A stretch of 8,479 bases of DNA from Ardenticatenia bacterium (GTDB taxonomy: Bacteria; Chloroflexota; Anaerolineae; Aggregatilineales; Aggregatilineaceae), in NCBI GenBank assembly GCA_026984385.1, contig JALSSH010000489.1, forward strand, positions 1 through 8,479, in the 5' to 3' direction. Below are positions 5,367 to 8,479 of this stretch, piece by piece; the first letter of the stretch is position 1, and every line of letters starts with the position of its first letter. The notes under the pieces were generated by a model. That model was given only the letters and a program-made list of their open reading frames with translations, did not search any database and was not told the DNA's origin. The position numbers and the translations under genes are program-made.

Positions 5367-5837
5367 CTACTCGGTTTCGGACGGCTCGGGGATTTCGTAG
5401 CCACGAGCGCGTAGCGCCTTTTTGGTGTCGGCCAACACTTTGCGCCCGATGCCGGAAATCGCCAAAATCGCCTCGTCGCCACCTTCGGCAAAGCGCGAAA
5501 GCAGGTCGCCGATAACGGAGATGCCGTTTTCGATGTAGACGTTGGTATAGCGCTTGTCCAAGCCCAACTCGGCAATCGGCACGTCCGGCGAGGTGCGCGC
5601 CTGCTCGCGGGCTTGGGCTTGGGCCAAAATCTTGTCGCGGACTTGCAGGCGTTTCATAAAGCGGTCCACCTGGCCTTCGGTGTCCACGATGCGTTGTTCG
5701 CCCGTGTAGAAGGGGTGGCACGCGGAACAAACGTCGGTGCGGATCTCGGGCACGGTGGCCCCAACCGTCCACGTATTCCCGCAAGCGCACGTGACCCGTG
5801 CTTCGGGATACCACTGGGGATGAATTTTCTCTCGCAT
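5367..5837 (-). CDS. rpmE: Ribosomal protein L31 with C-terminal alphaCTD-like / helix-hairpin-helix extension
   Basis: Residues 1-64 are a normal zinc-type bL31: MREKIHPQWYPEARVTCACG, then DVCSACHPFYTGEQRIVDTEGQVDRF, with zinc ligands C17, C19, C37 and C40. bL31 is a large-subunit protein that bridges to the small subunit. At 156 residues this one is about twice the usual 65-90. After a charged, alanine/glutamine-rich helical linker (about 65-87), residues 88-150 resemble the RNA polymerase alpha C-terminal domain: ELGLDKRYTNVYIENGISVIGDLL, then an ISGIGRKVLADTKKALRARG hairpin. That fold binds DNA or protein in other settings; its role on L31 is unknown. The ATG at 5837 lacks a strong Shine-Dalgarno (GAGAAG is nearby). 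It is third in rplU-rpmA-rpmE, after a structured 122-base gap. Confidence 0.93.
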   Translation of the reverse strand: MREKIHPQWYPEARVTCACGNTWTVGATVPEIRTDVCSACHPFYTGEQRIVDTEGQVDRFMKRLQVRDKILAQAQAREQARTSPDVPIAELGLDKRYTNVYIENGISVIGDLLSRFAEGGDEAILAISGIGRKVLADTKKALRARGYEIPEPSETE

Positions 5838-5861
5838 GGTGTTTACTTCTCAACCTTTCCT

Positions 5862-5897
5862 GTCACGGCTCCCTGGCAGGCCAGGGGGATGCGTGAC
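5862..5897 (-). promoter_or_regulatory. Nested stem-loop before rpmE, candidate r-protein leader element
   Basis: The outer stem GTCACG (5862-5867) pairs with CGTGAC (5892-5897). The inner stem 5869-5876 pairs with 5881-5888 around a four-base loop, with one T-G pair. On the minus strand the core reads CCCTGGCCTGCCAGGG, almost the same as the hairpin at the start of the rplU leader. It ends 24 bases before the rpmE ATG, near the ribosome-binding region, with no T-run, so translational control or mRNA processing is likelier than termination. The rest of the rpmA-rpmE gap holds a small hairpin at 5931-5948 and no recognisable promoter. Confidence 0.5.
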
Positions 5898-5930
5898 GGT
5901 GATCGGGGTTCGGTAGGCGTGTGTCCCAAT

Positions 5931-5948
5931 CGGGCGCGTTGACGCCCG
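5931..5948 (-). other. Small GC stem-loop just after rpmA
   Basis: CGGGCG (5931-5936) pairs exactly with CGCCCG (5943-5948) around a six-base loop, 12 bases past the rpmA stop. No T-run follows on the minus strand (ATTGGGACAC), so it is not an intrinsic terminator. It may mark an mRNA processing or decay boundary. Confidence 0.3.
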
Positions 5949-5959
5949 CGTTGTGTCGG

Positions 5960-6229
5960 TTAGGCCTGGAGCTGCTCGGGCGGGTAAACGCTGATGCGCT
6001 TACGCCCACCTTTGCCGGTCTCGAAGACCACGTGCCCCTCGATGGTAGCAAAGATTGTGTAGTCACGGCCCATGCCCACGTTTTCGCCCGGGTGGAACTT
6101 GGTGCCGCGCTGACGCACGATGATATTGCCCGGGATGACGTACTCGCCGCCGAAGCGCTTCACGCCCAGCCGCTTGCTGTTGCTATCCCGACCGTTGCGG
6201 GTCGAACCGCCACCTTTTTTGTGTGCCAT
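5960..6229 (-). CDS. rpmA: Ribosomal protein L27
   Basis: The 89-residue protein is a complete bL27: MAHKKGGGSTRNGRDSNSKRLGVKRFGGE, then the IPGNIIVRQRGTKFHPGENVGMGRDYTIFA core. The flexible N-terminus reaches the peptidyl-transferase centre on the large subunit. It starts directly at MAHKKGGG, without the short pre-sequence that Firmicutes remove with the Prp protease; consistently, no prp gene lies between rplU and rpmA. The ATG at 6229 follows GAGGGAG (6237-6243) by seven bases. The gap to the rplU stop is only 16 bases, so the two are surely co-transcribed and perhaps translationally coupled. Confidence 0.98.
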   Translation of the reverse strand: MAHKKGGGSTRNGRDSNSKRLGVKRFGGEYVIPGNIIVRQRGTKFHPGENVGMGRDYTIFATIEGHVVFETGKGGRKRISVYPPEQLQA

Positions 6230-6245
6230 CTCTGCGCTCCCTCAC

Positions 6246-6560
6246 TTACACCGTGATCTCGTCAATCCGCAAACGGGTGAAATATTGGCGGTGCCCCCGA
6301 CGCCGACGATAGCGCTCTTTGGGCTTGTATTTCCACACCAGGATTTTGCGGTCGCGTCCTTGTTTGACCACCGTCGCTTTTACGACTGCGCCTTCAACGA
6401 CCGGTTGCCCGATCATCAGATCGCCGTCGTCTGGGGCGACCAACAGCACGTCGGTTAGCTCGATGGCTTCACCTTCCGCATACGGCAGTCGCTCCACGTC
6501 CAGCTCTTGGCCTGGCTCGACGCGATATTGCCGACCACCGGTGCGCAAAACTGCATACAT
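6246..6560 (-). CDS. rplU: Ribosomal protein L21
   Basis: The 104-residue product is a standard bL21: MYAVLRTGGRQYRVEPGQELDVE at the N-terminus and KILVWKYKPKERYRRRRGHRQ near the C-terminus, the 23S rRNA-binding segment. I start it at ATG 6560, because the protein family begins at MYAV and GGAG (6568-6571) sits seven bases upstream. The reading frame is open further back to 6605, but that adds 15 residues with no family match. This is the promoter-proximal gene of the rplU-rpmA-rpmE operon, with a leader of about 120 bases. Confidence 0.97.
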   Translation of the reverse strand: MYAVLRTGGRQYRVEPGQELDVERLPYAEGEAIELTDVLLVAPDDGDLMIGQPVVEGAVVKATVVKQGRDRKILVWKYKPKERYRRRRGHRQYFTRLRIDEITV

Positions 6561-6680
6561 AGTTGTCTCCAATCTTCGCTTTGCCACCGCTGGCAGCCAG
6601 CCCACTTATCCAGCCGCCCCAGCGGGGAAAATTGGCGTCGCGTGCGATAGAAATAAGGCCCTGGCGCGGCCAGGGAAACC
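6561..6680 (-). promoter_or_regulatory. Structured rplU mRNA leader, candidate L21-type autoregulatory region
   Basis: The predicted 5' UTR runs from about 6680 to 6561 and holds three small stem-loops on the minus strand. CCCTGGC-CGC-GCCAGGG (6675-6659) comes almost at the 5' end, CCCC-GCT-GGGG lies at 6627-6617, and GCTGG-CTG-CCAGC at 6601-6589. The last ends about 18 bases before the Shine-Dalgarno. In Bacillus and relatives, rplU has a regulatory leader RNA. This one shows no sequence I can match to it, so an analogous role is inference. Its first hairpin recurs before rpmE. Confidence 0.45.
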
Positions 6681-6686
6681 GCGCGT

Positions 6687-6715
6687 ATTATAGCGGTGGG
6701 GGAGAGGAGCGTCAA
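6687..6715 (-). promoter_or_regulatory. Near-consensus sigma-70-type promoter for rplU-rpmA-rpmE
   Basis: On the minus strand, TTGACG (6715-6710) and a perfect TATAAT (6692-6687) are separated by exactly 17 bases. Expected start is near 6680. This is the best promoter in the window and suits highly expressed ribosomal-protein genes. Confidence 0.85.
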
Positions 6716-6751
6716 TGCCGGTTTGGGCTTGGACACAGGGCGCAGAGGCGG

Positions 6752-6772
6752 GCACAGAGCACACAGCACACA
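6752..6772. repeat. Three tandem 7-base repeats upstream of the DnaB-like gene
   Basis: GCACAGA, GCACACA, GCACACA run consecutively at 6752-6772 (the first differs at one base). They end six bases before the candidate -35 of the divergent gene. They could be an operator or a chance CA-rich run. Confidence 0.5.
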
Positions 6773-6778
6773 GCGCTG

Positions 6779-6807
6779 TTGCACTGAACCTTGGATAGTT
6801 GTAGAAT
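6779..6807 (+). promoter_or_regulatory. Candidate promoter for the DnaB-like gene
   Basis: TTGCAC (6779-6784) and TAGAAT (6802-6807, five of six -10 matches) are 17 bases apart. Predicted start is near 6814, about 33 bases before the ATG. It is divergent from the rplU promoter, with about 64 bases between the two -35 elements. Confidence 0.5.
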
Positions 6808-6846
6808 CGCTTAACAGTGATATGAGAAACCAAATGAGAAAAGAAT

Positions 6847-8028
6847 ATGTCGACGCGACGATTTGACGACGAGGCGGGCGACGACTCTTCGCCGAGCGTT
6901 CCCTCGTCTTCTCCCAGACCACGTCGAGCACCTACCGGCGCGTCGCCGCGCCCCAACGCTGTACCACGCAGCAGCGGCTCGGCCAGTCGCCACGCAACCG
7001 CGCACATGCCGCGCACGCTCGCGCAAGTGCTCAGCGAAGCCAACGATATGGTCGTGCGTGGCGACCTTACCGAATACGTCCCTTTGCCCACCGGCTTTGA
7101 CCCGCTCGACGGCCTGATCGGCGGCGGTTTGCGCAAAACGGAGTTGGTGTTGCTCGGTGGGGCACAGGGGATCGGAAAAACGATTGCCTCGCTGCAAATG
7201 GCACGCAATATCGCCATGCGCAACAATCAGTATGCGTTTTATCTTTCCTATGAACACACCGAAACGCATCTGATGAACCGCTTGCTGTGTCTTGAGAGCA
7301 TCAACCCACCGGAAGTAGACCTCAAAAGCGGGGTGCGGCTTAAAGACCTTTACGACATCGTCATTTCCGAGCGCGCCAAAAGCACGCTGCGCGGCAGCAG
7401 TGGCTCGCTCCAGGCGATTTTGCGTAACAACGCCAAAACCGCGATGGCGTTGGCTCGTGTCAGTCGCTACGCCGACCGCTTGATCCTGGTCAAAGCCAGT
7501 CCTGCGGTCACCACGCTACGCGCCATCCGAGAGATGACCGCGCGGCTTTGTGACGCCACAGGCGGCAATGTCACCGTCTTTATAGACTATCTGCAAAAGG
7601 TCGCCATTCATCCGGAGCGCGCCGCTGATGAGGGAGAAAAGGTGACTATTGTGGTGGAGGGGTTAAAGGACTTGGCGTTGGCGCTGGGCGTGCCTGTTTG
7701 GTCTATTGTGGCCGCTGACCGCGAAGGCCTCAAGGCGCAACGTCTGCATCTTTTCCATCTGCGCGGCAGCTCCGCGTTGGACTACGAAGCGGATATTGCG
7801 ATCATTATGAACAACAAATACCACATCCTCTCCAAAGATCACGTGGCCTTCAACCCCTATCAAGCGCGCCAATATCGGGATTGGGTGGTTTTCACCATTG
7901 AAAAGAATCGCGCGGGCCGTGCCATGCAAGATATGGAGTTTCAGCTCCACGCGCCCTACTTCGCTTTTGACCCGCGTGGGCGACGTGTCCAACAGCAGCT
8001 CATTGACGACAAAATCATCGAATCTTAA
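6847..8028 (+). CDS. DnaB-like RecA-fold ATPase (helicase C-terminal domain only)
   Basis: The 393-residue protein matches the ATPase half of DnaB. LPTGFDPLDGLIGGGL (80-95) leads into the Walker A GGAQGIGKT (104-112). FYLSYEHT has the H1a glutamate E136, VFIDYLQKV (244-252) is a DnaB-type Walker B, LRGSSALDYEADIAIIM (305-321) is the H3 region, and EKNRAGR (352-358) matches the H4 arginine-finger segment with R355. The DnaB N-terminal domain that makes the double-layered ring and binds primase is absent. In its place are about 55 low-complexity Ser/Pro/Arg residues, probably disordered. The likely activity is ATP-driven ssDNA binding or translocation, by homology only. The ATG at 6847 has a weak purine-rich site; M54 (7006) is an alternative start, without one. 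The gene stands alone, flanked by a strong terminator. Confidence 0.85.
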   Translation: MSTRRFDDEAGDDSSPSVPSSSPRPRRAPTGASPRPNAVPRSSGSASRHATAHMPRTLAQVLSEANDMVVRGDLTEYVPLPTGFDPLDGLIGGGLRKTELVLLGGAQGIGKTIASLQMARNIAMRNNQYAFYLSYEHTETHLMNRLLCLESINPPEVDLKSGVRLKDLYDIVISERAKSTLRGSSGSLQAILRNNAKTAMALARVSRYADRLILVKASPAVTTLRAIREMTARLCDATGGNVTVFIDYLQKVAIHPERAADEGEKVTIVVEGLKDLALALGVPVWSIVAADREGLKAQRLHLFHLRGSSALDYEADIAIIMNNKYHILSKDHVAFNPYQARQYRDWVVFTIEKNRAGRAMQDMEFQLHAPYFAFDPRGRRVQQQLIDDKIIES

Positions 8029-8054
8029 GCGGCCTTTGTTTGTCCCTGACGCAT

Positions 8055-8085
8055 AAAAAAACGCCGAGCGCGCGCTCGGCGTTTT
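8055..8085. terminator. Strong bidirectional intrinsic terminator
   Basis: ACGCCGAGCG (8061-8070) and CGCTCGGCGT (8073-8082) are perfect complements around the centre, and the pairing extends outwards through A-T pairs to 8058/8085. T-runs lie on both sides: TTTT at 8082-8085 on + and seven Ts on minus (8061-8055). It ends the DnaB-like gene on + and lipA on minus, which converge here. Confidence 0.92.
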
Positions 8086-8099
8086 AACTTCATGGCGGG

Positions 8100-8479
8100 T
8101 TAGGCATCTGCTGTTTGGCCCAGCCGAAAATGCTTGAGCTTGGAAAGCTGGCGCACCTGTTGCTCCGCATGATAGCTGCTGCGCACCAGGGGGGCGGACT
8201 CCACCCACTTAAAGCCCAGCTCATAGCCGATGCGCTCCAGTTCCTTGAATTCCTCGGGCGTGTAGTAACGCGCCATCGGCATATGGTGACGGCTCGGTTG
8301 CAGATATTGCCCGACGGTCAGGATGTCCACGCCCCAGCTCACCAAGTCCTGCATGGTTTCGACCACCTCGTCGAACGTCTCGCCCAGCCCAACCATGATC
8401 CCGCTTTTGGTCAGCACGAGCGGGTCCATGGCCTTCGCATTGCGCAAGGTGGCCTCGGCCCACTCGTAACGGTCTTGCG
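8100..8479 (-). CDS. lipA: Lipoyl synthase, C-terminal part (5' end beyond window)
   Basis: The reading frame enters from the right edge and stops at TAA 8102-8100, giving about 126 residues of the C-terminal half. LTKSGIMVGLGET, VDILTVGQYLQPS, YTPEEFKELERIGYELGF and APLVRSSYHAEQQ are the ordered LipA hallmarks. RSSY contains the conserved serine that ligates the auxiliary 4Fe-4S cluster. LipA is a radical-SAM enzyme that inserts two sulfurs into octanoyl groups on lipoyl domains of 2-oxoacid dehydrogenases and the glycine cleavage H protein. The radical-SAM CxxxCxxC motif and the N-terminal cysteine triad lie outside the window and cannot be checked. Any apparent start inside the fragment is internal. 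Confidence 0.96.
   Translation of the reverse strand, partial: QDRYEWAEATLRNAKAMDPLVLTKSGIMVGLGETFDEVVETMQDLVSWGVDILTVGQYLQPSRHHMPMARYYTPEEFKELERIGYELGFKWVESAPLVRSSYHAEQQVRQLSKLKHFRLGQTADA

Noticed and set aside
6561..6605. In-frame N-terminal extension of L21 (start at 6605)
   Set aside because: L21 proteins begin at MYAV, which is at 6560 with a well-placed GGAG. The 15 extra residues match nothing and fall inside the structured leader.
6606..7226. 206-residue minus-strand frame opposite the DnaB-like gene
   Set aside because: It crosses the rplU promoter and the antisense of the DnaB-like N-terminus, and has no recognisable domain.
1..8479. CRISPR array, tRNA/rRNA genes, insertion sequence or phage cluster
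   Set aside because: No spaced direct repeats, RNA gene signatures, transposase or phage proteins were seen; all sizeable frames are housekeeping or cellular genes.

Overview
The window looks like chromosomal housekeeping DNA from a moderately GC-rich bacterium, most likely a member of the Chloroflexota (Anaerolineae-like). That placement is inferred from protein character and gene mix: an L27 that begins directly at MAHKKGGG, rplU-rpmA with no Prp protease gene between them, a type II thymidine kinase next to rpmE, and a stand-alone DnaB-like ATPase. No marker in the window proves it. I see no tRNA, rRNA, CRISPR array, insertion sequence or phage gene.

Layout. Positions 1-141 hold the end of a TPR protein on the + strand. 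ndk (nucleoside diphosphate kinase) follows on + with its own likely promoter. It converges on a minus-strand pair, thpR (RNA 2',3'-cyclic phosphodiesterase) then rsfS (ribosomal silencing factor), with a hairpin-rich spacer between. A 271-base divergent spacer separates thpR from a three-gene + strand cluster: an unrecognised 139-residue helical protein, a CPBP-family intramembrane protease, and an esterase D-like alpha/beta hydrolase. The esterase ends 8 bases from the end of the convergent tdk gene.

The centre of the window is a minus-strand translation operon, rplU-rpmA-rpmE (L21, L27, L31), driven by a near-consensus promoter (TTGACG, 17 bases, TATAAT) with a leader of about 120 bases. 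It is closed by a clear intrinsic terminator after rpmE. tdk lies just beyond that terminator with no obvious promoter of its own, so it may depend on read-through. The L31 protein is about twice the usual length. Its C-terminal half resembles the C-terminal domain of the RNA polymerase alpha subunit (a helix-hairpin-helix fold). A nearly identical CCCTGGC/GCCAGGG hairpin occurs both at the start of the rplU leader and in the spacer just before rpmE, a candidate shared regulatory RNA element.

On the right, a + strand gene divergent from rplU encodes a DnaB-type RecA-fold ATPase without the DnaB N-terminal domain. A strong bidirectional terminator separates it from the convergent 3' part of lipA (lipoyl synthase), which runs off the right edge.

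The most unusual signals are the L31-alphaCTD-like fusion, the repeated hairpin in the ribosomal-protein leaders, the terminator and duplicated Shine-Dalgarno-like 14-mer before tdk, and the truncated DnaB-like ATPase. I found no clear new defence or mobile system.
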